Shown one piece after another: positions 10,050 through 24,600 of a stretch of DNA of 64,000 nucleotides. Both the position numbers and the translations under genes were made by a program. Where the stretch lies: positions 186,001-250,000 of the forward strand of contig NC_064046.1 of assembly GCF_932526225.1 (NCBI RefSeq), in the 5' to 3' direction. Each line of letters begins with the position of its first letter. The first letter of the stretch is position 1. The notes beneath the pieces were generated by a model that did not search any database, was not told the DNA's origin, and saw nothing but the letters and a program-made list of their open reading frames with translations. Source of the stretch: Nematostella vectensis (Eukaryota > Cnidaria > Anthozoa > Actiniaria > Edwardsiidae).

Positions 10050-12678
10050 TTCTACTTTCGCCTTGCAAGCGAACTCCAAATTCGTAATGCGCCAGAAATA
10101 AATTCAAAACTTCTTACAGCACGCCTCTACTTTCTCATTGGCTTGTCATCTGCACTGGCCATCATTACAAAGTCTTTGTAAAAGTGCAGTTTATTGGGGT
10201 ATTCAAACTTCGTTCTTGTTATGCAAATTAAACCCACACATAAAGAAGTCAATGATCTTCACTGCCAATTCTGTTTTCATAAGAACAACGAAATGAAGAC
10301 GGCAGAGAGCTATTTGGGATGGCGGCACGTGAGAATACGTTTCTCGGATGCATTTCATCACGAAGTGGTTTCCTTGTCTATCGATTAGCCCGATCGAACT
10401 ATGCTAGGTGTTGATAATTTAACTTGTGTTTCTTTACGAGTTATAAACGTAGTTAAGGCTTTTGAGCATACTTCGTAAAAGGATGCAAATATATAAAAAA
10501 CTGTCCATAATTTGCTGTCACAGCAACTACACCCCGCCTTTTTTTTTTCTTTTTTCAAGTGAGTATTAGGAATGTTCCCCTTCTCCACATAAATTCTTTC
10601 TCAATATTTATTGTATTTATTTCTGCTTACCGAAGAGGGTTCATCGTTGGCACAATTGACCACGTGATCAAAATAACGACAAAGTATGCTTTACGTACCA
10701 AATTCAACTGAAAATACAACCGCATAAGTTTTACCAAATAAGCGTATACAAATGGATGCTTTTTTGCACTAGAGGTTTTGCCTGGATGAAAAAATTGGAA
10801 AAATCTTGGCTTTTGATCTAAGGAATCTTCTGAAATTTAAAAAAAAAAAAAAAACACCAAAAAACCTGGGAAAGTTCCACAGGCAATCCGGGAAACGAGC
10901 AATTCTGTCGAGAAGCTCGACGAGGGGAAAAACACAACGCGACACAGCAATAAAATTAGATCATTTATTCACACATTTATGTCATACGACATTATTTACT
11001 ATAGAACAGTCACAGAAGTGGAAATTACCCACCCACAGATCCTATATAAAATGACAACAAAAATGTCTGAGCATTGATCTCAGACGAATAATTTTAGGCT
11101 TACTTGAGGCTTACAACACGTACAACTAAGTTAACCATTTCACTCATTGTCCAAGGATCACAAAGTGATAACAATGTGCAAAATTATATCATTGCAATTA
11201 CGATTTGATCCCTTGTTAAATTCTAACCTATAGAAGCATGAGTATCACGGTTGAGAGAATCATTACCTGATCTGCTTAAAAATGAGTGGAATTGTTGGTG
11301 CCAATTGCTGCCAGCATGACCTGGCCAATATGCAGATCCTACAGAGGGTCATTCTAGATCTTATGAGACGAGTAGAATACCCCACACCCCCAAACTTGGC
11401 TCATAACATCCATTCTACTACTTCATAAATATAATCCAAATTTAATCAAAATTAGGTATAGATTTATCATCTGTATTCAAAATTCTATTGTTTAGATAAA
11501 TACTGAGGTATTTATATAACAAAACTATTTGCATGAACTGGAATTTCCCCCTATCAATAAGCCCGGCAAAATATGCAATTTCATGGGACAATGTACAATT
11601 GTGTTGGATTTCCTTCGCTTATATAACTGTTTCTAAACCAATATCGTACACTGATTTTCCTTTAAATGCCAACTAAAATGCCTACCAAGGAATCAAACAA
11701 AATATGTAGGATCACAGGCCCAAACATGACAGGCATAATCCTGTTATTGTTTTTTTTCCATGACTGACCGATTACTATCCCATTTTATTGGGAGGGGAAT
11801 TGCAGTGGCGAACCCAGAATTTATTGGGAGGGGAGGGGGGATTATAAAACAAATGTCACGGAATTATATTCATGGAATTTAGTGCCTATGTTTTTTTTAG
11901 GTGTGGGGGTGGTTCTAAATCCACCACCTGTTTGGAAATTAGTCGGGAAAGTAAAATAATTATCTGACTGAATCTTATAAGCAAACTTTGCCTAACTAAT
12001 AGATAAAGGCAAAGCACAAGGGAGTACACAAATTCCCATGGCCCCGCACATCCATGTAAAATGCTTAGCTATTTCGTCGTGTCTTTACAGGTCTGTAATT
12101 CTTGTATACGCCTACCATGCTATTCACAGCATGGTCTGGATAATTCTCCGAATTCTATGAATGGTTCTTGGAATGACGGGGACCTAACCTCTATTTTGTA
12201 AAAGTAGAATAAATCAGCCCTCGTCAAGTGCAAGCCTGGAATGAAATACAAAAAGTAGAACTTGATAAGTCAGGGTTACTATGACAATAGTGGACTTGCG
12301 CTAAGGGATCACGTGACTTTTGAGGTGACAAATTCAAGCACAAATAAGCACTGAAATGATTGCGAACATCATGCCAGCGAAGGGCTAAAAAAAAAAAAAA
12401 ATTTTAAAAGAAAATAAACCCTTTCCAAAAATATTTTTTCTGGCTTTATCCATAAGCCTTAAATGAGTTGATTTTGTTGTTATCTTGCCACTAAAAGCCT
12501 AGGCACACGCTACAGTTTGCTACCCCAAATATCCCATGATCTCTTAGAGCAAGTCCCTATAGTGCATTCCTCTAGGCATTGACTGTACTGTGCGTTTTCT
12601 TACGCCTAGTTGTGGGCCATATCATATGGCTTGTTGCACCTCTAGGTAAGGGGTTGTACTGGACAAAACAAAAGACTT
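10050..12678. other. intergenic DNA between the H2B and PPP4R1 genes
   Basis: No gene recognised. It is AT-rich with an A-run near 10838. Part will be the H2B promoter (left end) and part the PPP4R1 3' UTR (right end). Poly-A tract at 12388 may mark an old retro-insertion; no coding remnant was seen. Confidence 0.4.
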
Positions 12679-15600
12679 TCAACAAAAGCTACCCACCTCT
12701 GCTTTGTCAAGTCCAGTTTCCAGTGTGTCCTGGGCGGTGTCCGGCACCATGTCCCCTTTCTTGGCCACCATCTCGACACTCTCTTTCTTTGCTTCCCCAT
12801 CCTCCCTTGGTTTCTCTTCACAGACCTCTTGAGTTGAGCTAGATACCTCGTCACCAACTATACTAATATGACCTGAGCTTACTTTCTCTAACTCCATATT
12901 GGAATTGTCCTGGAATTCCTTGCTAAGCTCCTCGGCTATCTGATTCTCAAGGTGCGCTATTTGTTGGCTTGTCTGTAGAGTATCAATCCCCTCCTCCTCC
13001 ATGTCGACTTGCTCTGTATTATCACCGCTCTCCCCAGAACCTTCCTTCCGACACTCCCTTCCGACACTACTGTTGTGGGCACCCTGTGTAGAGTATTCCC
13101 GATTCTCGTCCCAGTCCTCTTTGCTGCCAGCAAAGTAGCGGACATCCCTGTCAGAGTCAGACTGGAGCTTGCGCAGTGCGCCAGTTACGATGTCCCTTTC
13201 TTTACATTCCGGATTCTGAAGGTAATCTGTTACCAATACAAAGAACATAACACATTTTACAACACTTCTGGCAATATTTTAAAATGGCTTAATGACATTC
13301 CCGCTGCCATTGTTGACATAATTACATTTTGTACTTTGAAAGGGCAGCGCCTTGACATGAGATGGCATGATCAGAAAGGATCTCTACCAACCTCTCCTCT
13401 AATAATGGTTATCTTTTCAAAATTTGCTGACAAAATTACAATAAATAATCCAAAAAGATACAGTAGCGTCTTCTTTATCGTAATAAATAATATTGTTAAA
13501 AATGCCAATGGGATAAACTGCTGGAAATTAATTTTCCTACTGGCTCTGAAGCTGTTGGAATGGGCAGCTGACGGGGCTCGTTAACTAAGATACCCAGGGA
13601 CTAAGAAAAGAGGCTTACCACAGTTCAGCACGCTGTGGGTTAGTGTCCGGGCCACGGCCAGCCGGACATTGGGCACTTTGTCTGATAAAAGACTGAGAAG
13701 GTTTGGGAGGAATTCCTCACAAAAGTGCGGTCCACTCTCAGCATTTTCCTCCAGCATGTTCTGACAAAGCTGAGCATAACTAAACAAGAGATGACAGTTA
13801 GGCTACTGCAATTAGTACTGTGTTTGTCATAAAACAAATGAAGAAACACACAAAAACAATAGACTCTGTTGTGCAACATCTAAACACAAACAGGGTTCAC
13901 AAGTTAAGAGAGAGAGGGAAAGAATAGATACCATAGCTCAAGTAAACTCACGCTTGTCGTCTTGTCCACTGCTGGCTGTGTGCAAACTTGATGATGATGT
14001 CCGACACAAACTTGCGAACAGAGCTGTCATCCTTGCAACCATGCAACCGCCGCAACAACACACCAATCTGATTCGAGAACAACCACTTGCCAATCACATT
14101 CCACATCCATACATTTAAAGCCAGTCAGAAAATATGTGCCCAGACAGAGGCAAACGTCAAAGTTCGAAATATCAGTGAAACCACTGATGGCAGGAGGCAA
14201 ATAGACATCTTACCAATCTGAATGCTATAGTTCTGACATCAGCAACACGGTCAGTGGCTAGGGTGATGGCTATGGGACAGATGAACTGTTGGACTGCGGC
14301 AGGGGTATAAAGGTCTGATAGGTACATCAGTTGCCTGCCAATCACACAGTAGTTAGGGACAAAGGTAGGTATTCATCACATCAAACAAACAGTAAGAGAT
14401 TAATGCCTAACAGCTGCCTCTAGCTATTCTTTAAGTTGTCCTATGTGTCTGTATGTCCTGTCTGTATGTCTATCTGTCTGTCCATATACTTGCCTATCTG
14501 TTTAACAATCTTTCTATGTCTCTTTTTTCTGTCTGTCTATTTATCATTCTGTTCGTTTGTCTGACTTTCCATATGTCAATCTCTACATTTGTATGTCATT
14601 TGATTGTCATTGTCATCATTCTGTTCGTTTGTCTGACTTTCTATATGTCAATCTCTACATTTGTATGGCATTTGATTGTCATTGTCATCATTCTGTTCGT
14701 TTGTCTGACTTTCTATATGTCAATCTCTACATTTGTATGGCATTTGCTTGTCATTGTCATCATTCTGTTCGTTTGTCTGACTTTCCATATGTCAATCTCT
14801 ACATTTGTATGTCATTTGATTGTCATTGTCATCATTCTGTTCGTTTGTCTGACTTTCCATATGTCAATCTCTACATTTGTATGTCATTTGATTGTCATTG
14901 TCATCATTCTGTTCGTTTGTCTGACTTTCTATATGTCAATCTCTACATTTGTATGGCATTTGATTGTCATTGTCATCATTCTGTTCGTTTGTCTGACTTT
15001 CTATATGTCAATCTCTACATTTGTATGGCATTTGCTTGTCATTGTCATCATTCTGTTCGTTTGTCTGACTTTCCATATGTCAATCTCTACATTTGTATGT
15101 CATTTGATTGTCATTGTCATCATTCTGTTCGTTTGTCTGACTTTCTATATGTCAATCTCTACATTTGTATGTCATTTGATTATCATTGTCATCATTCTGT
15201 TCGTTTGTCTGACTTTCTATATGTCAATCTCTACATTTGTATGGCATTTGCTTGTCATTGTCATCATTCTGTTCGTTTGTCTGACTTTCCATATGTCAAT
15301 CTCTACATTTGTATGTCATTTGATTGTCATTGTCATCATTCTCAGTGTGTTTGTAACGCAACCCTCGGTTGTTTGTCTGTCTGTCGATTCGTCTTCCTGT
15401 CTTATCTGTGTGTCTAACAGATTGTCTGAGAATTGATCCAACTTACTCAGCCAGTTCTTGTCTGAATCGCCAGTTCCTGTTGTTATCAGTTGAGAGGAAC
15501 TCAACCAGTACAGGGAGATAACCCACACGAACGTCCAGCGGCAGAAGCTAAAGCAACAACACATTATCAAGAACACATCATGATCAAGAACATAAACAAT

Positions 15601-18600
15601 CTGGATTGTGTAGAGATTACAGTATACTACGCTATGGTTGATTCATAAATCAACAGCAGAATCTTACACAATAACAAGTTATCAAGAAAGTATAGGGATT
15701 CTGTAGAGTTTTATAGAGTTCATTATGCTATGGCTTATCCAATAAATAAGTTTTGGACTATGCAACTTCAAAAAGTCCAAGTTTGATTGACCAGAGGACA
15801 TAGAATGCATGTTTTTTTTTAACAACAAAGAATATGATCAATAAAGTTTTCTACCTTGATGAAATCAGCCAGATGTTTAAGGACTCCAATTCGGACCTGA
15901 AATTAAAAGTATCAGCCATTTTAGTATTTGCGACTAAAATGAACTACCATGCAAGTGTCTTGAAGCTCGTTCCCAGAACTTTTAAACAGCAGTGAATACT
16001 TACCTCATCCAGGTCCTTGAGAAAACTGTTGAAGGTTGGAACAAGCTCTGTCTTGGTCAGGTCTTCCCCAAGGACTTGGGCAAGTTCATGGATGGAAAAG
16101 GCTAGAGTGCGACGGACCTTCCACTGCGGGGGAAAAAGGGATAAAGAGAAACTTGGTAAAAGAAGGAAGAACATGCAATCAACTCTGGCAATACAGAATA
16201 CTAGCCACTACATTGTTATTGTTTACTTTGAGAATAACAATCCACGTGCAAGAGAACTTAAACATCCATGATAAGAGTATGAGAACCATTTCAAGAACCA
16301 TTTCAAGATTTATGATAATTGAAGAACAATATTTGATTGATTGCCATAAGTTTCTGCAACAGATGAAAACTGGTGTTTTGCATTCACTTAGTGTTGTTCA
16401 GGAGAAATCTGGCATCATATGTACATTGTCTACCAAATATGACATATCCTGTGATGCCTACCTAAATATCCCTTGATGTCTACCTGCATATTTATCCCAC
16501 GATGCCCACCTGCATATCCCATGATGCCCGCCTGCATATTTATCCAATGATGCCTAATTGTATATCCCATGATGCCTAACTACATATCCCATGATGCCAA
16601 CTTGAATATCCCATGATGCTTAGTTGTATATCCCATGATGCCTAACTACATATCCCATGATGCAAACTTGAATATCCCATGATGCTTAGTTGTATATCCC
16701 ATGATGCCTAACTGCATATCCCATGATGCCTAACTACATATCCCATTATGCCTAATTGCATATCCCATGATGCCAAATTGCATACCCCATGATGTCTAAT
16801 TGTATATCCCATGATGCCTAATTGCATATCCCATGATGCCTAATTGTATATCCCATGATGCAAACTTACATATCCCATGATGCCAACTTGCATATCCCAT
16901 GATGCCTAATTGTATATCCCATGATGCCTAACTACATATCCCATGATGCCTAATTGTATATCCCTTGATGCCAACTTGCATATCCCATGATGCCAACTTG
17001 CATATCCCATGATGCCTAACTACATATCCCATGATGCCAACTTGCATATCCCATGATGCCTAATTGTATATCCCATGATGCCTAATTGTATATCCCATGA
17101 TGCCTAACTACATATCCCATGATGCCAACTTGCATATCCCATGATGCTTAGTTGTATATCCCATGATGCCTAACTGCATATCCCATGATGCCTAACTACA
17201 TATCCCATGATGCCTAACTACATATCCCATGATGCCTAACTACATATCCCATGATGCCTAATTGTATATCCCATGATGCCTAATTGTATATCCCATGATG
17301 CCTAATTGTATATCCCATGATGCCTAATTGTATATCCCATGATGCCTAACTACATATCCCATGATGCCTAACTACATATCCCATGATGCCTAACTACATA
17401 TCCCATGATGCCTACCTGCATATCTGAAGCCAGCAGTTCGTAGGTGTCTCGCAGACACGCCCAGTTCTCCCGTCCAAGGGTGAGAGTGACAGCAGGAAAG
17501 CTGAAGGCACAGTGCCGTGCAATCTCTGTGTCTATCGTCTGTGCCTTGGTTGGCTCTGTCATCGAGATGTAATGGTCAAGTAGATTTTGTGGGATCATAT
17601 CCTGTGAGCAAGAACAGTTTCACATCAAAGTTGTGATAACAAAAATGATAAATGAGAGCAACTACTAGACAGTTGCTATGCACATTTAAAATCTTGTATG
17701 ATTTTTAATCGTAGTACTATTAAAGACACGAGAAGGAGTGTTTTCGTGGATATAAAATACTGAGGGATTTTAGATCCGAGAAAACACGATCTTTGAGTGT
17801 TTTGAATGGCTTAAAACACTCATCAATATTATATAATATAGGCATGTTGATCAATTGCAATGGAAAAAACAATAGCTTTGGAATCGTCATTAAAAAGACT
17901 ACCGGAATTCGATTAAAGAAAGCAAGTAGAGCAATAAACAAAACTAACGTCATTAGATCGCGGGCAAACAGTGCGCAGTTTTACATAAACGGACTTGCTA
18001 GTGGAGCACTAGTCGAGGACAAAAATGTCGCATATTTGGAAACTGAAATCTTTAAAAAACAAGGCTGACAGCACAAGATATCCACCGAGAAGCCTCCATA
18101 CACTAATAACTGGACTTCATTCAATCCAATTACGAAATGCACTCCAGCTGGCTAAGCAAAATGACCCAAGGTTAGTACTGTACATATAAAGTTGTCTGTG
18201 TTTATACTGTTTCATTCAGGTCTTAGATCATTCTGACTTTCTTTATTCTCTGGTTGAACATAATTATGCGAGTCGAAACTGGTCAAAGACAGCTTGACCA
18301 TGGTTTAGAAAAAAGAATATGCGATTTTCTGAGCAAAATGAAGCTGCCATCTGGAAAAGGGACTCTTGTACTACCAAACAGCTAAGTCACTTTTGAACAC
18401 TGTTTAATAATGGAGTCTGTTTATGAGAGTGTATCTAAAACATACCATAAAGTAGTTCTATGCTATTTACTTGGAAATAAAGTAGTTTACTGTTTGTGAT
18501 CTTATGTATGCCGTTGTTTATTTGCCAAATCTGCTGGATTATATAAAGCTTCATTACGTCATGAGGTTTTATATAATCCTTCATAACGTCATGATAGCTT

Positions 18601-21600
18601 TATATAATGTTTCATGTTCGTTAGTCTGTCATTGTTTTTCTATTGTGCCAAAATATTTCCCTGAAGACGATTTCAATTCCCCGTGCTTAAAATGAGTTGG
18701 GTGTATTGCTAGGTATAAATCCTACCCATGTGTCCAAAAAACAACATCTGATTGGTCAACATACCTATTGAATATTGATGAGTGTTTTAAACTACATTTA
18801 AAGTATGTGCATATTATTGATACTAGGTACAAACAGTACTTGAACCACAAAACCAACAGACAGCACTCAAGCCACAAAACACACAGACAGCACTCAAGCC
18901 ACAAACACACAGACAACACTCAAACCACAAACATACAGACAACACTCAAACCACAAACGTACAGACAACACTCAAACCACAAACATACAGACAACACTCA
19001 AACCACAAAACATAGACAGCACTTAAACCACAAACATACAGACAACACTCAAACCACAAACCTACAGACAGCACTCAAACCACAAAACATTATAAGATTG
19101 AAAGTTATGTGTAGCTCTGAAAGCTTGAAAATGCTCATCCTCTGAGAATAATATAAATTTCTGGCAATTTTAGTACCAGAGAATAGGGAAAAGTATAAGA
19201 TCACCAAACAAAATATCTGAGTTTAGCCTGTCAAAATGAAACAAAACAATAGAAAGGTCAGAAGAAAAAAAAAACTATTGAAGATACAATACCTGGTGTG
19301 GGGTGACCATGCCGTCAAGCAAAAGATCATCATCGTATGATGATGACCTCCTAAGCTTTAACTCATGGTAGTCATCATAATCAAAGTCGTGAGGGTCGTC
19401 CGTCAGGGAGAAGATCGGCATGTGCTCCTCCTCGTCGCTGTCACTGTTGTGACCAAACGAGAGGTGTGGGCTCTTGGGCGGAGTCTGTCTGAGAGCTTCA
19501 CTCTTGTTTGTAGAACCTTGCACAGAACTCTTCATCTGCAAATCCTCAGTTTTATCATTACCATCACCATCATCTTCATCACCATCATCGTCCTCCTTAT
19601 CCTTATCATTAATGCTATCCAGTTCTACCTCAACTTGCGGCAAAGGACTTCTCCAATATAGAAAGGAATTGAAATAGTTCTCATCCAAATCAGCATCTAG
19701 ATCTGTCGTTGGGACAGAACAAAACCCGGACACAGTACACCCATTTGAGGACCTGCTCTTTTCACTTGACTGACAGCTGTCACTCTTTTCTGTTGATTGG
19801 CAGTTGCTACCCTTATCTGTTGATTGGCAGTTGCTACCCTTATCCATTGATTGACAGTTCCCTTCACTTGATTGACAGTTATCACTCTGACTGTCTGACT
19901 GGCAGCTGTCATAGCTATTGGTTGAAGAGCAGTTCCCATGTGCTGCCTCTAAGTCACATGACCCATCCTTGTTTGATTGGCAGGTATCGGCATGTTCGGT
20001 TGCCATATCAGGAGGGGAGATGTAGCCAGAATCTGTTGTGGTGGCCTCCGGGGAGGAGCCTCTTTCCCTGTGGGCGTGGTCCTTACTTGAAGAACTGTAG
20101 AAAGTGACACATTAAAATGAGACAAAAAATGAACAAATTTATTGGAAGCTATTAAAATTGATTCTGCAAAAGTGGTTTATTACTGGATGAATGACAAGCC
20201 AAATTTTCGTCTGCCCTAAAGAAGTCTTACTAAAGACGAAAATTGGGCAGAGTTGAATTCCAATTTTTGGTGTATTGTATTCCTTCTTCTGGTTCACGAA
20301 CACAACTATTTGGGCTTTTTGTATTCGAGATACATCTCCATTTAGCACTCAAATAAATAATCTTTTTCTTTAGCGGTCGCATTCTGATTGGTTAATAGAG
20401 TGGTCCGGAGATTCCTATATCTACCCTAAGTCTGAGAATTGATATTTTGCAAGTGCTGCTCGCTCAAAGAATGTTTTCGCTGGTGTTAAAAAAAAGTCAT
20501 TTACCAGGTTAAGGTCGGTCAGTATCATGAAATACCGTGACCTCGGCTTTCAAGACCTCGGTCACAGTATTTCACGATACGGCAAATAACCCCTATAGAT
20601 TTTTGTGAGTTTATGCTACTGATTTCCTTCGTATATACAGTATTTCTTTTTATCATGTTGGGATCATGCTTCACTGTTCCTTGCTCGCACCCCCTTAGAA
20701 TTTGAATTACGTAGTTTCCACATGCTGTTGTTGTTAGGAAGACATAATAATTAGGTTCTAACCTATCAACTCCTTCATCAGAGGCAGTGTTCTCATAAGT
20801 CGTCGACTCAGCGGCTGTGCGAGCCTCCTCGCTGCGCGGCACAGGGCACAGCATGCCATAATCATCAATATAGAACCCACTCTTGGCCGGGTTAGCAAAT
20901 GTGGAGATAAACGGGCCAAGGTTTTGGTATGCTGCCATTTGTACCTGGAAACAACAAGAACTTTTAGCAGCAGAATTAAAAATAAATTATATAAATCATA
21001 TAGCCTACAGAGTTTAAAACAGCGTGGTGATCTAGAAATAAAAGTTTGAGATTCAAAAATCAATTTAAACAGCTTGCAACAACGCCTAGTGCACACTAGC
21101 AACATAACAACATAAAGACATGTTTAGCCCGACATAACGACATGGTCATAATGACATAAAAGAAAAAACATGTTATTTTTCTCTTATGTCGTTATGTCGA
21201 AAATAGGAGTGCGCGCGCCCATGTCGTTATGTCGATATGTCGCTAGTGTGCACTAGGCATTACTATGATAATTGGCACCATAAAATGCACTACTTGTTGA
21301 AATTTACTTTACACTTTTCCGCTGCAAAGTTTTTCAGTGGTAAGGTAGAGAAATTTCTTGAGATTCTGTTGGAATAAGTCTTAATGTCAATTGTAATGGC
21401 TACTTGGGACATGTATTAACCTTCTCTTTGGGCTCAAGATAAAGGTACACAAGAAGTTAGTGTCCATGAACTAGTGGGCGGAACATTTTCCAAAACAAAA
21501 AAGGGATAACATCAGGATTATTTCTTGAAGACGTACCCATCGAGACTTGTCGCACAGAAGACTGATAAAAACCTCAGCCAGGTCGTTTCCTCTTACTTCC

Positions 21601-24600
21601 TCCGGGCTCGCCGCAGACACACTCATGAACGTCTCTGCACATGACTGTTCAAATAATACATGGGGGTTAGACGCATCTATTTACACAATGTGGTACATGA
21701 CAAATACACAATGTGTAACAAACAAAATATTTACATGCATTAGAAACATAAAATCTCCCTTACACAATGTGTGACGTTGTAGCCTGCAATGCAGGCCTCG
21801 AGCGATTTGTAGCTGCCATCTTTGATTTAAAACAAAAAAATGAAGAACGGAGGAGGTGTAGGTGTTTCTTCTCTCTCTTCTTCTCCCACCCCCCCCCCCC
21901 CCCATTTTACATCTAGCTCAAAATCCAAAATGGCGGCTATAAAATCACCGGGTAAACGCCTGAATTGCAGGCTAGTGACATACCAACAAAATACATGTTA
22001 GAATTATCTATCTACACAATGTGTTACAAGACAAATACACAATGTGTAACTCACAAAGTACATGTATCAGAAACATAGAATATGTCTTACATAATGTACT
22101 ACAGTACATACCAACAAAATGTGTCAGAAATATCTATTTACATAATGTGTTACATGACAAATACACAATGTGTAACTCACAAAGTACATGTATCAAAAAC
22201 ATAGATTATCTCTTACATAATGTACTACTGTACATACCAACAAAATGACTCAGAAATATCTATTTACAAGGGAAAACATACACTAGAGAAAAAGCATTCC
22301 GACTATGAACGAAAAATATTGTTCGATGGATTATGAAAAACGCTTTTACAATATTCAGAACAATATCAGGTTTCTACGAGATGCGATCCCTGATTTTCAA
22401 GATCATTTCTCCGAAGTCAAGCTCGTTTGTTTGAAGGCAATATCGTTTTTCCAAAGACACAATCATTCACCCTGTTATTAAAATTGTTCATTACTGAGGT
22501 TAATACTTAGTCTATGTGACATTAAAGCGACAAGATCTTGTTTTGCAAAGACTTTACCTATCGCGATGATCGTAATGGCAAATTAAAGTTTATTGATGCA
22601 CGAGTTCATTAGCAAGCGCAAAGCTGTCATAGTAAAGTTGTGGTCGTCATTGGCATTTGGTTGTTTTGAAAAGACAAGAAAATATCAACAGCCGATACTC
22701 ACTTTCTTAATTTGCATACGGCTCAAACAAATCGATTGTCAAACTTTACGAATCACAACAATCCTAATGGCAAAAGAAAGCTGAGATATTGAGGACTCTT
22801 TTGAGAGAGGTCTGTTTGATTCACAAGTTCAGTTGTTCCCTCATTATAGAAAAAGCGTTCGTTGATCTTCCAGATTTGCCAAAAACATTTTTCATTAGTG
22901 TACGTTTTCCCGTGCTGGGTCACAAATACACAATGTGTAAACAACAAAACATATGTATTAGAAACATCAAATCTCTCTCACACAACGTATTATGTACATA
23001 CCAACAAAACATATGTTAAAAACATAAACCATTTACACAATGTGTACACAATATGTTATCAACAAAATATGTGTTTGAAATATCTATGCACAGTACGCAA
23101 TATATAACATGTCAAATACACAATGTGTTACCAAAATGACAAGGTTTTTGGGGGGCCCTTACCTTCCTTACACCCCATACACCGTCCTGACACAGGCGGA
23201 AGAACACAGGAAGCTAAATGACATAAAACAAAATTAGCCTGTCTAGTACCCATACTATGTAGTCTACCTGGTTAAAATAGGTAAAATTGAATTTTTGTGG
23301 ATTTTCAGGCTTTGTAAAATGAAGTGCTTATCTCACCAGTTTGTCTGTTGTAAGCTCTGGACCGACAACGTTGCAGATCTCACCAAAGCTTGAAGCACAA
23401 ACCTAAAAATGGACAAACAAGGCTAATATAAAAATAATACTCTGGAAAAACAAAAACTAAACAACTAAACTAGATGCTTGACCATCAAAGCACATGAAAT
23501 ACTGTATTTTTATAATTGAGATTTTATTGGAAACCTATTTACTGAAACCTACAAGAAAGAATAAAATTAATCCAAATCAGTGGTTTGAATTAAATGATAA
23601 AAAATGAACCAAAATTATTTTTTTGTCTTTTATCTAGGGAACTCCAAGTTACTGTACAATAGTTCAAGCCAGTAGTGAGTTTGAGTTACAGTATGTAGAT
23701 ATGGTTGAGCTGTCAGAGTTTATTATTCACGATCAATGTGGTTCATTTGGACAAACACATGGCTGCAGACAGAGTGTATACCTTGCGAACATGGAACAGT
23801 GGGTCAGAGCAAAGAACTTCGAATCGTGGCATGAAGAAACGCTCCGTAATGTCCTTTCCAACAAGAGAAGACATCTTGCTCATCAACTGCAAGACAGGAA
23901 AACCAATAAATAATCTCCTCTAATATGTAAAGGGAAGTACACAACACTTTGAAATAGAGCAGGCACTTCTAATACGATATTTAATTTCTAACAGGGCACA
24001 CAAAAACACTCTCCACTCCCCATACCGTGACAGCCTCTGATCGGTAGTCGTCACTACTGTCACCTGCCGTCAACTGCATCAGCACGGGGCACACTTGATC
24101 TTCCACATCGGCTAAGGATACAAAGGTTAAAAATTAGTAAAATGCTACAAAAAACTAGTTATATCCCTATACCCAATGAGTTTGCTGTTTTGTGGGAAAA
24201 GCTGATGCTTGCTTTAATTAAGGCTTAATCTAGCATAGCAGAAAACTGACTCTTACAATTTCACTGCAATGCTGACTGAAGAGGTAGAAGATACTGTATC
24301 AGTTCCCTTCCTTCTTAGACTTCCCCCTCTTCTAAGGGAATACACTAGCTCACTGTGGAATACACTAGCTTACTGTGGAATACACTAGCTCACTGTGGAA
24401 TACACTAGCTCACTGTGGAACACACTAGCTCACTGTGGAACACACTAGCTCACTGTGGAATACACTAGCTCACTGTGGAATACACTAGCTCACTGTGGAA
24501 TACACTAGCTCACTGTGGAATACAATAGCTCACTGTGGAATACACTAGCTCACTGTGGAATACACTAGCTCACTGTGGAATACACTAGCTCACTGTGGAA

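Noticed and set aside
9723..10107. Overlapping frames on both strands at the H2B gene
   Set aside because: They are shadows of the H2B reading frame.
14453..15436. 327- and 286-codon overlapping frames on +
   Set aside because: They arise from an exact 72-bp tandem repeat inside PPP4R1 intron 16, two frames at once, with no start context or domain.
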